Source: Bolinopsis microptera
Lineage: Eukaryota > Ctenophora > Tentaculata > Lobata > Bolinopsidae
Assembly: GCF_026151205.1 (NCBI RefSeq)
Contig: NW_026971775.1
Location: 60,312-124,311, forward strand
Reading direction: 5' to 3'
DNA: 64,000 nt
The position numbers and the translations under genes were made by a program. Positions 47,801 to 59,300 of the stretch are shown here, piece by piece (position 1 is the first letter of the stretch; the number at the start of each line of letters is the position of its first letter). The notes below the pieces were generated by a model, which was not told the origin of the DNA, made no database searches, and saw only the letters and a list, made by a program, of their open reading frames with translations.

Positions 47801-50800
47801 GTGTTACCATAGTAACACTACTAACCCTCCTTCTTTAGTAGGTAGTGTTACTATGGTAACCGTGTTACCATAGTAACACGACCAACCCTCTTTCTTTAGT
47901 AGGTAGTGTTACTATGGTAACTGTGTTACCATAGTAACGCTACTAACCCTCCTTCTTTAGTAAGTAGTGTTACTATGGTAACTGTGTTACCATAGTAACA
48001 CGACTAACCCTCCTTCTTTAGTAGGTAGTGTTACTATGGTAACCGTGTTACCATAGTAACACTACTAACCCTCCTTCTTTAGTAGGTAGTGTTACTATGG
48101 TAACCGTGTTACCATAGTAACACGACCAACCCTCTTTCTTTAGTAGGTAGTGTTACTATGGTAACTGTGTTACCATAGTAACGCTACTAACCCTCCTTCT
48201 TTAGTAAGTAGTGTTACTATGGTAACTGTGTTACCATAGTAACACGACTAACCCTCCTTCTTTAGTAGGTAGTGTTACTATGGTAACCGTGTTACCATAG
48301 TAACACTACTAACCCTCCTTCTTTAGTAGGTAGCGTTACTATGGTAACCAGGTTACCTACCGTAGTAACGCTACTAACCCTCCTTCTTTACTTACACTCG
48401 CAGCTGCCTCCCCGTTGAGGACTTGTTCAATGCTGTGTTGCAATCTTTGTGTACTCACATCTCCTGGCCTATTCACCGGCTGAAATCATACTATTCTTTA
48501 TCATAAGCACAAATTGGTATTTTAAAGTTTTTAAACCGAGTAAACATTCCAAATATGCGTTTTATGTCCCACGTAGCTAACATTTCTATATTCTATACTG
48601 ATAATCTTAAGATATGTGTTTGTTCGTTCGCATGTAATTACCGAGCGTCTTAATCAAGGAAACGGTTAGAGTTATGGGACTGGTTTTTTCGGTATAATAA
48701 ATAATTTCGACAAAACTTTGACGAACCTAAATGATAAAGGATTTTTAAATCGGTAAGAGCAGTTCTCCCCCATAACAGATTTGCTATAATATCACAATAA
48801 GGTAATTTGGCAGTGTACCTCAAGATTGCCTATCAAGTATCACTATTTCGCATCGTTTTAAAGTTTTAACTACAAATATGTAATGCGTGCTTTCGAATAT
48901 AATGAACGAACCTTCATCTTATTATATGTGCATATATAATATATATATTATATATGTACATATAATATATATATTACAATAAGCGTAACAAAGTAAACGA
49001 TGTTATTGTCCAACTAAAAGTTACATGTTAAAACGAAAATCGTCCTGGATTAGTTAGTTGAGCACTTTGCTGAAAGGAGAAACAAACATGTTTGTATATA
49101 TTACAGTATGTATATTACTCCTACCAAATCATTGTCAGACATGTGTCCAGTTTCCTTCTCTTCTTTAGTAGGTAGTGTTGCTATGGTAGTAGGTAGTGTT
49201 GCTATGGTAGTAGGTAGTGTTGCTATGGTAGTAGGTAGTGTTGCTATGGTAGTAGGTAGTGTTGCTATGGTAGTAGGTAGTGTTGCTATGGTAGTAGGTA
49301 GTGTTGCTATGGTAGTAGGTAGTGGTGCTATGGTAGTAGGTAGTGTTGCTATGGTAGTAGGTAGTGTTGCTATGGTAGTAGGTAGTGTTGCTATGGTAGT
49401 AGGTAGTGTTGCTATGGTAGTAGGTAGTGTTGCTATGGTAGTAGGTAGTGTTGCTATGGTAGTAGGTAGTGGTGCTATGGTAGTAGGTAGTGTTGCTATG
49501 GTAGTAGGTAGTGTTGCTATGGTAGTAGGTAGTGTTGCTATGGTAGTAGGTAGTGTTGCTATGGTAGTAGGTAGTGTTGCTATGGTAGTAGGTAGTGTTG
49601 CTATGGTAGTAGGTAGTGTTGCTATGGTAGTAGGTAGTGTTGCTATGGTAGTAGGTAGTGTTGCTATGGTAGTAGGTAGTGTTGCTATGGTAGTAGGTAG
49701 TGTTGCTATGGTAGTAGGTAGTGTTGCTATGGTAGTAGGTAGTGCTGCTATGGTAGTAGGTAGTGTTGCTATGGTAGTAGGTAGTGTTGCTATGGTAGTA
49801 GGTAGTGTTGCTATGGTAGTAGGTAGTGTTGCTATGGTAGTAGGTAGTGTTGCTATGGTAGTAGGTAGTGTTGCTATGGTAGTAGGTAGTGTTGCTATGG
49901 TAGTAGGTAGTGTTGCTATGGTAGTAGGTAGTGTTGCTATGGTAGTAGGTAGTGTTGCTATGGTAGTAGGTAGTGTTGCTATGGTAGTAGGTAGTGTTGC
50001 TATGGTAGTAGGTAGTGTTGCTATGGTAGTAGGTAGTGTTGCTATGGTAGTAGGTAGTGTTGCTATGGTAGTAGGTAGTGTTGCTATGGTAGTAGGTAGT
50101 GCTGCTATGGTAGTAGGTAGTGTTGCTATGGTAGTAGGTAGTGTTGCTATGGTAGTAGGTAGTGTTGCTATGGTAGTAGGTAGTGTTGCTATGGTAGTAG
50201 GTAGTGTTGCTATGGTAGTAGGTAGTGTTGCTATGGTAGTAGGTAGTGTTGCTATGGTAGTAGGTAGTGTTGCTATGGTAGTAGGTAGTGTTGCTATGGT
50301 AGTAGGTAGTGTTGCTATGGTAGTAGGTAGTGTTGCTATGGTAGTAGGTAGTGTTGCTATGGTAGTAGGTAGTGTTGCTATGGTAGTAGGTAGTGTTGCT
50401 ATGGTAGTAGGTAGTGTTGCTATGGTAGTAGGTAGTGTTGCTATGGTAGTAGGTAGTGTTGCTATGGTAGTAGGTAGTGTTGCTATGGTAGTAGGTAGTG
50501 TTGCTATGGTAGTAGGTAGTGTTGCTATGGTAGTAGGTAGTGTTGCTATGGTAGTAGGTAGTGTTGCTATGGTAGTAGGTAGTGTTGCTATGGTAGTAGG
50601 TAGTGTTGCTATGGTAGTAGGTAGTGTTGCTATGGTAGTAGGTAGTGTTGCTATGGTAGTAGGTAGTGTTGCTATGGTAGTAGGTAGTGTTGCTATGGTA
50701 GTAGGTAGTGTTGCTATGGTAGTAGGTAGTGTTGCTATGGTAGTAGGTAGTGTTGCTATGGTAGTAGGTAGTGTTGCTATGGTAGTAGGTAGTGTTGCTA

Positions 50801-53800
50801 TGGTAGTAGGTAGTGTTGCTATGGTAGTAGGTAGTGTTGCTATGGTAGTAGGTAGTGTTGCTATGGTAGTAGGTAGTGTTGCTATGGTAGTAGGTAGTGT
50901 TGCTATGGTAGTAGGTAGTGTTGCTATGGTAGTAGGTAGTGTTGCTATAGTAGTAGGTAGTGTTGCTATGGTAGTAGGTAGTGTTGCTATGGTAGTAGGT
51001 AGTGTTGCTATGGTAGTAGGTAGTGTTGCTATGGTAGTAGGTAGTGTTGCTATGGTAGTAGGTAGTGTTGCTATGGTAGTAGGTAGTGTTGCTATGGTAG
51101 TAGGTAGTGTTGCTATGGTAGTAGGTAGTGTTGCTATGGTAGTAGGTAGTGTTGCTATGGTAGTAGGTAGTGTTGCTATGGTAGTAGGTAGTGTTGCTAT
51201 GGTAGTAGGTAGTGTTGCTATGGTAGTAGGTAGTGTTGCTATGGTAGTAGGTAGTGTTGCTATGGTAGTAGGTAGTGTTGCTATGGTAGTAGGTAGTGTT
51301 GCTATGGTAGTAGGTAGTGTTGCTATGGTAGTAGGTAGTGTTGCTATGGTAGTAGGTAGTGTTGCTATGGTAGTAGGTAGTGTTGCTATGGTAGTAGGTA
51401 GTGTTGCTATGGTAGTAGGTAGTGTTGCTATGGTAGTAGGTAGTGTTGCTATGGTAGTAGGTAGTGTTGCATTGCTATGGTAGTAGGTAGTGTTGCTATG
51501 GTAGTAGGTAGTGTTGCTATGGTAGTAGGTAGTGTTGCTATGGTAGTAGGTAGTGTTGCTATGGTAGTAGGTAGTGTTGCTATGGTAGTAGGTAGTGTTG
51601 CTATGGTAGTAGGTAGTGTCGCTATGGTAGTAGGTAGTGTCGCTATGGTAGTAGGTAGTGTCGCTATGGTAGTAGGTAGTGTCGCTATGGTAGTAGGTAG
51701 TGTCGCTATGGTAGTAGGTAGTGTTGCTATGGTAGTAGGTAGTGTTGCTATGGTAGTAGGTAGTGTTGCTATGGTAGTAGGTAGTGTTGCTATGGTAGTA
51801 GGTAGTGTTGCTATGGTAGTAGGTAGTGTTGCTATGGTAGTAGGTAGTGTTGCTATGGTAGTAGGTAGTGTTGCTATGGTAGTAGGTAGTGTTGCTATGG
51901 TAGTAGGTAGTGTTGCTATGGTAGTAGGTAGTGTTGCTATGGTAGTAGGTAGTGTTGCTATGGTAGTAGGTAGTGTTGCTATGGTAGTAGGTAGTGTTGC
52001 TATGGTAGTAGGTAGTGTTGCTATGGTAGTAGGTAGTGTTGCTATGGTAGTAGGTAGTGTTGCTATGGTAGTAGGTAGTGTTGCTATGGTAGTAGGTAGT
52101 GTTGCTATGGTAGTAGGTAGTGTTGCTATGGTAGTAGGTAGTGCTGCTATGGTAGTAGGTAGTGCTGCTATGGTAGTAGGTAGTGTTGCTATGGTAGTAG
52201 GTAGTGTTGCTATGGTAGTAGGTAGTGTTGCTATGGTAGTAGGTAGTGTTGCTATGGTAGTAGGTAGTGTTGCTATGGTAGTAGGAAGTGTTGCTATGGC
52301 AGTAGGTAGTGCTGCTATGGTAGTAGGTAGTGCTGCTATGGTAGTAGGTAGTGTTGCTATGGTAGTAGGTAGTGGTGCTATGGTAGTAGGTAGTGTTGCT
52401 ATGGTAGTAGGTAGTGATGCTATGGTAGTAGGTAGTGTTGCTATGGTAGTAGGTAGTGTTGCTATGGTAGTAGGTAGTGTTGCTATGGTAGTAGGTAGTG
52501 TTGCTATGGTAGTAGGTAGTGTTGCTATGGTAGTAGGTAGTGTTGCTATGGTAATAGGTAGTGTTGCTATGGTAGTAGGTAGTGTTGCTATGGTAGTAGG
52601 TAGTGTTGCTATGGTAGTAGGTAGTGTTGCTATGGTAGTAGGTAGTGTTGCTATGGTAGTAGGTAGTGTTGCTATGGTAGTAGGTAGTGTTGCTATGGTA
52701 GTAGGTAGTGGTGCTATGGTAGTAGGTAGTGCTGCTATGGTAGTAGGTAGTGCTGCTATGGTAGTAGGTAGTGCTGCTATGGTAGTAGGTAGTGGTGCTA
52801 TGGTAGTAGGTAGTGGTGCTATGGTAGTAGGTAGTGTTGCTATGGTAGTAGGTAGTGTTGCTATGGTAGTAGGTAGTGTTGCTATGGTAGTAGGTAGTGT
52901 TGCTATGGTAGTAGGTAGTGTTGCTATGGTAGTAGGTAGTGTTGCTATGGTAGTAGGTAGTGTTGCTATGGTAGTAGGTAGTGTTGCTATGGTAGTAGGT
53001 AGTGTTGCTATGGTAGTAGGTAGTGTTGCTATGGTAGTAGGTAGTGTTGCTATGGTAGTAGGTAGTGTTGCTATGGTAGTAGGTAGTGTTGCTATGGTAG
53101 TAGGTAGTGTTGCTATGGTAGTAGGTAGTGTTGCTATGGTAGTAGGTAGTGTTGCTATGGTAGTAGGTAGTGTTGCTATGGTAGTAGGTAGTGTTGCTAT
53201 GGTAGTAGGTAGTGCTGCTATGGTAGTAGGTAGTGTTGCTATGGTAGTAGGTAGTGCTGCTATGGTAGTAGGTAGTGTTGCTATGGTAGTAGGTAGTGTT
53301 GCTATGGTAGTAGGTAGTGTTGTTATGGTAGTAGGTAGTGTTGCTATGGTAGTAGGTAGTGTTGCTATGGTAGTAGGTAGTCTTGCTATGGTAGTAGGTA
53401 GTGCTGCTATGGTAGTAGGTAGTGTTGCTATGGTAGTAGGTAGTGTTGCTATGGTAGTAGGTAGTGTTGCTATGGTAGTAGGTAGTGTTGCTATGGTAGT
53501 AGGTAGTGTTGCTATGGTAGTAGGTAGTGTTGCTATGGTAGTAGGTAGTGTTGCTATGGTAGTAGGTAGTGTTGCTATGGTAGTAGGTAGTGTTGCTATG
53601 GTAGTAGGTAGTGCTGCTATGGTAGTAGGTAGTGTTGCTATGGTAGTAGGTAGTGTTGCTATGGTAGTAGGTAGTGTTGCTATGGTTACAGCTCCACGAG
53701 AGTAGTCTAGAGAGCACTGCTGACAGTTTCCATTCACCTGTCATATTGCAACTTCCTTACAAGGTAATATCACCATAGTAGCACTACCATATAAGGTAAG

Positions 53801-56013
53801 ACTGTGATATTGCAACTTCCTTATAAGGTATATATCATTACTTACTTACTCGGTATATACAAGTATACACATTTCCATAACGGTGTAATCTATATAATCA
53901 TCATATATTTGTTGGTGGAAATATGTCGAATCAGTGAAAATTGCCAATCAAATTTTAGAAATCATTAGTGTTTTGCCAAATTTTTGATTACTGATGGAAA
54001 GTGTTAGCTGGATATCACACTTTTTAGGTAATATTATGAAGGAGCAGTGGTATCACACTTTGTAGGCAGCGACTTACTTTATTGGTGAGAGAGTATTTGC
54101 TGCCTCGACTAGACACTGGAGATTGAGTGAAAGTTGATCGATCAAATCTGAAAAATGGGTTGTGGACATTAAAATTTAAATGATCTAACTTGTCTTGATC
54201 CAACATTCGATTTAAAAACCTGTTGAAAACATATTACACCCTCTTATATAGAATAATAAATTATACTATTACTTACGATGATTCCATTCTCTCTTTACTG
54301 TGATAGTTGGCTGTTGAGGGGCTCAATGCTAATAGTGGGAACTTTATCTTCATTCTACGTATCTCCAGTAGAATATTTACGTAGAAGAAGGATAGGATGA
54401 TAGTGAGGAACGGTAACCATAGCACGTGGCACCAATAGTAACCTGTAAATATTATGAAGGAGCAATAGTAACCTGTAAATATTATGAAGCAGCAATAGTA
54501 ACCTGTAAATATTATGAAGGAGCAATAGTAACCTGGAAATATTATGAAGGAGCAATAGTAACCTGTAAATATTATGAAGAAACAATAGTATCACACTTTG
54601 ATATTATAGTAACTTTGAAATATGCGATTATAAAATTTAGATTTTTTTAAATTTACAAACAAATGAGTTAAGTGATGAGCACATTATATTAAAATTAAAC
54701 TAACAAACTTGTTATATTATCATTACCTGAAATGGGTTTGGGGTACGGTTGAGAGAAATCCGGTGAAATGCTGCACATGAACTTTCTATAGTCCTGTACA
54801 TTTACATGGTTATAATGGTTATAATGGTAACCATGTAAAAATACTTTTACAAAAGTAGTAGTACTAATGAAAGTAAGCAGTATTTAAATTATAGAGGTTG
54901 TAACTACATGTACAAAGTACATGTAGATTGTAGAGATGTAGCTATGAATTGTCACGAACAGAAAAGCCAACCTTATCAATATTGAGTATAACGAGAAAGG
55001 GAGTATGTATAAAGATAGGTAGGACCCACGCCACTGCGCACAGGAGATGAACTCTCTGTCTTGACTTTAACAGGGAACTGTATTGCAGTGGGAGCAGTAT
55101 CGCTAGGTAACGGTCCAAGCCTATAAACACTAGGAGAAGGAACGATACCTGAAACATAACCATAACATAAAGGTTATGGAACATAACCATAACATCAAGG
55201 TTATGGAACATAATCATAACATGAAGGTTATTAAACATAACCATAACATAAAGGTTATGGAACATAACCATAACATAAAGGTTATGGAACATAATCATAA
55301 CATAAAGGTTATGGAATATAACAAGGTAATGTGTAACAGGTTAAATAAACCTTAGCTCATTTTGAAGTCCTCCAATAAAAAAGCTTTTAAGCATTAGCTA
55401 AGATATATATTTGTAAGTTAAACACAAGCATTATTTATATATATATATATATATATTATTATAGATATATATTATTATAGATATACTAACCCTGGTGAGC
55501 AGGATTACAAGGACTTCAGTAGGTTGACAGGTGGAGTTGTGGTGTACCACTGGAGATGTGAGGAAACTGTGCCCTAACGCAGCTACAGCTAGCAGCATGT
55601 CCGCGACTGAAATTAAAACTCGAGTTACATTTGTTTTTAAGTATTTAGCTCTCTTGAGTGGGTCGATCATGACCAAATACCCCTTTATATAATAAAGGAT
55701 ATCGATATCATGATATCGATAAATTACTGGAGACTCTTATTTCGTCCCCAGCTCAGTAAGTTAAATTTGTTTAGAATATTTTATCAGAATTTAGCAGATA
55801 TTATGCTTATCATAAAAAGCTTTCTAAAACGTATTTTAATCCTCATCGGTGGTTTTGTGTGATTAATTCTACTAAAGGTTAGTTATCAATTAATTAATTA
55901 ATTATGTATTTTTAATTAAAAGGTTAATTATTTGAAAGCTCAGACCTGTAAGATGGAGAAGTAGAAGCTGAGCTCTTCTTTTCAAAACTTTTTTCGGTTC
56001 TCTTATAAACGCA
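41854..56013 (-). CDS. GPCR gene 2: rhodopsin-family receptor with a very long third intracellular loop
   Basis: Thirteen minus-strand exons, in transcript order: 56013-55946, 55606-55491, 55148-54972, 54793-54727, 54442-54277, 54147-54078, 53737-53690, 48479-48396, 45283-45165, 44794-44694, 43620-43466, 43159-43057, 42152-41854 (TGA). Every phase closes; 523 residues are present. They give ICL1 and TM2 (LLLLHLTVADMLLAVAALG), TM3 with DRY (GLDRYLAILLPLQY), TM4 (CAVAWVLP), a Cys in loop 2 (FMCS), TM5 (WLPFLTIILSFFYVNIL), then about 250 residues of ICL3 with a polybasic run (RKAKKKERRRM), TM6 (KCSLTIALIFIAAVVGYSP) and TM7. TM7 has NSLIY in place of NPxxY, and TM6 lacks CWxP. The end of exon 55148-54972 (AAG|GTTGGC) is the least certain junction. 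TM1 and the N-terminus were not found; a 4.7-kb foldback lies directly upstream. Ligand unknown. Confidence 0.87.
42167..42640. repeat. 9-bp array (GAGGTTAGT)n between three copies of a splice acceptor
   Basis: Copies of GAGGTTAGT flank a second copy (42262-42292) of the minus-strand acceptor region AGTGAGCTGTCCTG.TACGTCTGAG that borders the last GPCR exon at 42152. A third, degenerate copy (GAGCTCTCCTGA..CATCTGAGG) lies near 42613-42643. Long frames (SEV or LTN repeats) are artefacts. Confidence 0.92.
42874..42973. repeat. 100-bp hairpin element
   Basis: GGTTCTTTACCGATTGTTGA...ACATGTAGCG is followed by its near-perfect reverse complement CGCTACATGT...TAGTTGAAACTC-type arm ending GTAAAGAACC, with a short AGCGTCAGATGACGCT centre. 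MITE-like, in a GPCR gene 2 intron. Confidence 0.8.
43640..44330. repeat. 8-bp array (GGTAACCA)n and triplicated acceptor block
   Basis: About 65 copies of GGTAACCA (43667-44193) plus five more (44256-44294). They are punctuated by three copies of the block CCGCAG.G.TCTATCAAGATAT (ends at 43611, 44197 and 44296). The block contains the minus-strand acceptor CTTGATAG|AGCGCTGCGG of exon 43620-43466. The middle copy reads CAGTAGTC, and the outer two are intact. Confidence 0.93.
45345..47110 (+). mobile_element. 5'-truncated, inactivated non-LTR retrotransposon (CR1/Jockey-like)
   Basis: Reverse-transcriptase signatures are clear: NYRPISLL, DFSKAFDMVDH, GVPQGSILGPLLFVLYINDL and the catalytic YADD near 45985. 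A thumb region follows (GVILDEKLTW, and HLNYCSLLWG near 46365). The frame is broken by a TGA at 45500-45502, by a one-base shift near 46108 and by a TAA near 46208. The 3' end is A+T-rich (AAATAAATTTTGAAATTTTG near 47100). No endonuclease domain remains. It lies in a GPCR gene 2 intron, antisense to that gene. Confidence 0.92.
47205..48390. repeat. 60-bp self-palindromic array abutting a splice donor
   Basis: About 18 units of GTGTTACCATAGTAACACTA, CTAACCCTCCTTCTTTAGTA, GGTAGTGTTACTATGGTAAC. Each unit is itself an inverted repeat. One unit (47345-47500) is interrupted by about 140 bp of a separate palindrome (GACAAAAGGATTTCGCG...CGCGAAATCCTTTTGTC). On the minus strand the donor of exon 48479-48396 reads AGT|GTAAGTAAAGAAGGAGGG and continues directly into the array unit. 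Confidence 0.93.
49165..53685. repeat. 4.5-kb 21-bp array (GGTAGTGTTGCTATGGTAGTA)n
   Basis: About 215 copies, near-identical, with one 5-bp insertion near 51472 and clustered variants (GTCGCT at 51618-51712, scattered GTGCTGCT and GTGGTGCT). On the minus strand it starts in effect at the donor GCT|GTAACCATAGC of the 48-nt GPCR exon 53737-53690. Frames of 740-1547 codons across it are repeat artefacts. Just left of it, 48500-49160 holds no gene. Confidence 0.97.
54432..54592. repeat. 30-bp splice-acceptor array (minus strand)
   Basis: Six copies of AATAGTAACCTGTAAATATTATGAAGGAGC. On the minus strand each holds ATTTACAG|GTTACTATTG, the acceptor and first bases of the GPCR TM5 exon (54442-54277). 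Only the leftmost copy continues into the exon. Confidence 0.93.
55150..55318. repeat. 27-bp array next to the TM3 acceptor
   Basis: About six copies of AACATAACCATAACATAAAGGTTATGG directly upstream (minus strand) of exon 55148-54972. The unit (minus: ATGGTTATGTTCCAT) resembles the real acceptor ATGGTTATGTTTCAG, with the AG lost. Confidence 0.88.
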
Positions 56014-56385
56014 CTGAAAGATAGTAAAACTAATTGAGATTCGCACGGTTTATACCTGAATTAGTTACCATAGTTACACTACTCAGTTACCATAGTTACA
56101 GCCGCTGCTTATTGTGAACTGCAGTACATTGGTTAGTTGTGTACCAGATGACAGTTCTGTTTTTTACTGGTAAAAAAAGTTATTTTCCATGATTTGCAGT
56201 TTGTTGCGATTTTATCTCATTTGACCTCATTTTTTATTTAGATTTGATATATTTTCTAGTAGTTATGTTTTCAGGAGTGCCCATTGGGGTCTTTAGTTTT
56301 AACTTATTATGATGTAAACAATAAACTAGTCCATTAGAGACAATCCCCTTACGAGGGGCCTTCAATCATCAATATTCAACAGTTA

Positions 56386-59300
56386 GGCAAGTTTCCATAA
56401 ACGATATTTTATGATCGTCGCCGATAATCGCTTATTGAGCGCTTTTTCGGCGCTTTTTTTAAAAAAAACCGTTTACAATCGCTTTTTTTACGATTATAAA
56501 CGGTTCAAAAAAAATCGCTTATAATCGACTATAATTGGTGTCATAATTCAAAAAAGCGCTTTTTTGAATTTAAAAGCGCTTATAAGCGCTTTTAAGTGCT
56601 TACTAGCGTCGCTGAGCGATTTGAAAGCGGTTTTCCAGTAGGATTAGCGCAAAAAAACGGGTGGATAAGCGGTTGGCCGGATAAGCGATTCGTAGGCGCT
56701 TTTTTGAACCATTTATAAGCGATTATAAGCGCTTATAATTGGGGTGCAATTTAGCTGTTTGTAAAGCGCAAATAAAGCGCTTATAAGCGCTTTTAAAATT
56801 GAGTCAGGAAAACGCTATATTACATCTTACAACCGCTTATAATCGATTATAAGCGTTTTTTCAGAAATCGCTTATAACAGCTAATTCATCGCTATTTCAC
56901 CGCTCTTACCGCTTTTCCTATCATCCATGGCCAGGTGAGCAGGAATTAAAAAGCGCTTATAAGCGCTTTTTCGATGCTGCCCCTAGCCTGGTCGGAACGG
57001 GGTAGTGCCCGGAATTTAAAAGCGCTTATAAGCGATTTCTCAATTCCCCTTAACCTGGTTGGAACTTTCATGTGCTTTTATGAGCAACCTGGGGTGCACA
57101 GGCAGAGTCAGGATTTAAAAGCGCTTATAGGCGCTTATGATCGCTTTTCTACCGCTTTTTCTATCACCCATGGCCTGGTTGGCAAGAATTATAAAGCGCT
57201 TATAAGCGTTTTTTCAATGCTGCCCCTAACCTGTTCGGAACAGGAGTGTGCCCGGAATTAAAAAGCGCTTATAAGCGCTTTTTCAATGCTGCCACTAACC
57301 TGGTCGGAACGGGGGAGTGCCCGGAATTAAAAAGCGCTTATAAGCGATTTCTCAATTCCCCTTAACCTGGTCGGAACTTGCATGTGATTTTCTGAGCAAC
57401 CTGGGGTGCACCGGCAGAGTCAGGATTTAAAAGCGCTTATAGGCGCTTATGATCGCTTTTCTACCGCTTTTTCTATCACCCATGGCCTGGTTGGCAAGAA
57501 TTATAAAGCGCTTATAAGCGTTTTTTCAATGCTGCCCCTAACCTGTTCGGAACAGGGGTGTGCCCGGAATTGAAAGCGCATATGATCGCTTTTCTACCGC
57601 TTTTCCTATCACCCATGGCCTGGTTGGCAAGAATTAGAAAGCGCTTATAAGCGCTTTTTCAATGCTGCCACTAACCTGGTCGGAACGGGGGAGTGCCCGG
57701 AATTAAAAAGCGCTCATTAGCGCTTTTTTAATGCTGCGCTTATAAGCGATTTCTCAATTCCCCTTAACCTGGTCAGAACTGGAAATCAGTGTGCCCGCTT
57801 ATAGTTATAAGTGCTTTTCTGTGCAACCTGGGGTCACCGGCAGAATCAGGATTTAAAAGCGCTTATAGGCGCTTATGATCGCTTTTCTACCGCTTCTACT
57901 AAATCGCTTGCCCAAATTTTAAGGAAATTCTTGTGAAAAGGCCCTTTGGGGCATGAAAATGATCTATATATGTGTATTTTTGGACGCTGATTCCGAATCA
58001 CCCCCCATGACGTAGGGTTAAAATGCTTCCCTGGAGAGTTATGGGCAAAAATCCGTTTTGGTCACGTGACAGGCTAGGCTAGTAAAATACGAATTCGATT
58101 GTTTAGGGCCCGGGTTAGGGTTAGGCTTGTGGAACGGGTTATGGTTAACTTCGGGGTTATGGTTAGGGTTAGGGTTGGGATTAGGATTTATGTAAAACCG
58201 TTTTGTACGGCTGCAAAACCATAAAAACCAAAGTCACGTGAAATTTTTGGGCGAGCGAATTAGTAAAAGCCGAGTTGGACTCCAATATATGGAACAAATA
58301 TTTTACGAGTGTCACCCGTCAATTCTCGCAATCACGTTCAACATTGCGCTTCGCACAAATACGGCGCGCGCTAACATTGACTCTTAAAATAATCGGATTG
58401 CTTTAATGTTTAAGTACCCGGGTTTTTACGCTTGCAGTGGCGCCCCACCTCCCGGTGACACAGAGGCGGTACTTGTGCGAAAAAATGCTTGCAGCCTGGG
58501 CACGGATCTAAGCAATTTTATATTGGGTGTCAAAATTTTGTCCTCATATCTGCAATCTGACGTCGCGCGTGGCAACATGAATACTGCGGGCGCGCGCACG
58601 AAGGCGAGTTGATGCTTTTCTTTACTTGTGAAACAAGTGGCGCGAATTTTACCAGGTGACCCCAAGCTAGTATGTTCATAAGCATAGCCTGGCGTAATTA
58701 AACCCTCTAAACCGCGCAAATAGGCGTGTTTATGCGATTTTAAAATCAAATAATCAGATTTTACAATCTAACTCAGCGCGCGGCTCTTGTAGTGCATACG
58801 TCACTTCTTTTTTATTGGTAGTTGGCGTGCACGTGATCTTTTGCGCGGCTCTAATTGGTTCTGAACGATCACGTGAATGCTAGTCCAATGAGCATTCGCA
58901 CTTTTTTAGGGCGATGAAAGTCGTAATTCACTCAGCCCGAATAAAGATTTGGCGGAATGCAGATAATGACAGGCTGAGCGCCGCCCAGTAACGCGAATTG
59001 TAAGCACCCTGTCACCCGATCTTAAGGTGACGTACGACACTTCGTTTAACAAACTAATTAAAACGTTTTTTGTTTCCCGCTAGGCTCATTGGACCAGGTG
59101 AGCTTGCATGCTTGTGAATGTGATTGTAAGTACAGCTGTACTGTAGTTTATACCTAATTACCCCTACTGCAGAAACTGCAAAGTGCGGGAAATTTTGGGA
59201 ACCAATATATGGTTGCCAAAATCGATGGAGGGTTGGCGGCTAGATCAAAGCTCAACGGCTTTGGATTAGGGGTGGACGATAAAATAAACTTGCTCAGATT

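Noticed and set aside
49101-53744. Frames of 740-1547 codons such as the TTYYHSN, LPTTIAT and GSVAMVV repeats
   Set aside because: Artefacts of a 21-bp array lying in a GPCR intron. Phase analysis places a donor at its edge.
56020-56380. TM1 exon of GPCR gene 2
   Set aside because: No minus-strand segment with a GN..-type hydrophobic helix and the required two-base phase was seen here or between 61070 and 62400.
58126-58190. Telomere-like GGTTAGGGTTAGG
   Set aside because: Short and degenerate, and present in the cores of both foldback elements, so not evidence of a chromosome end.
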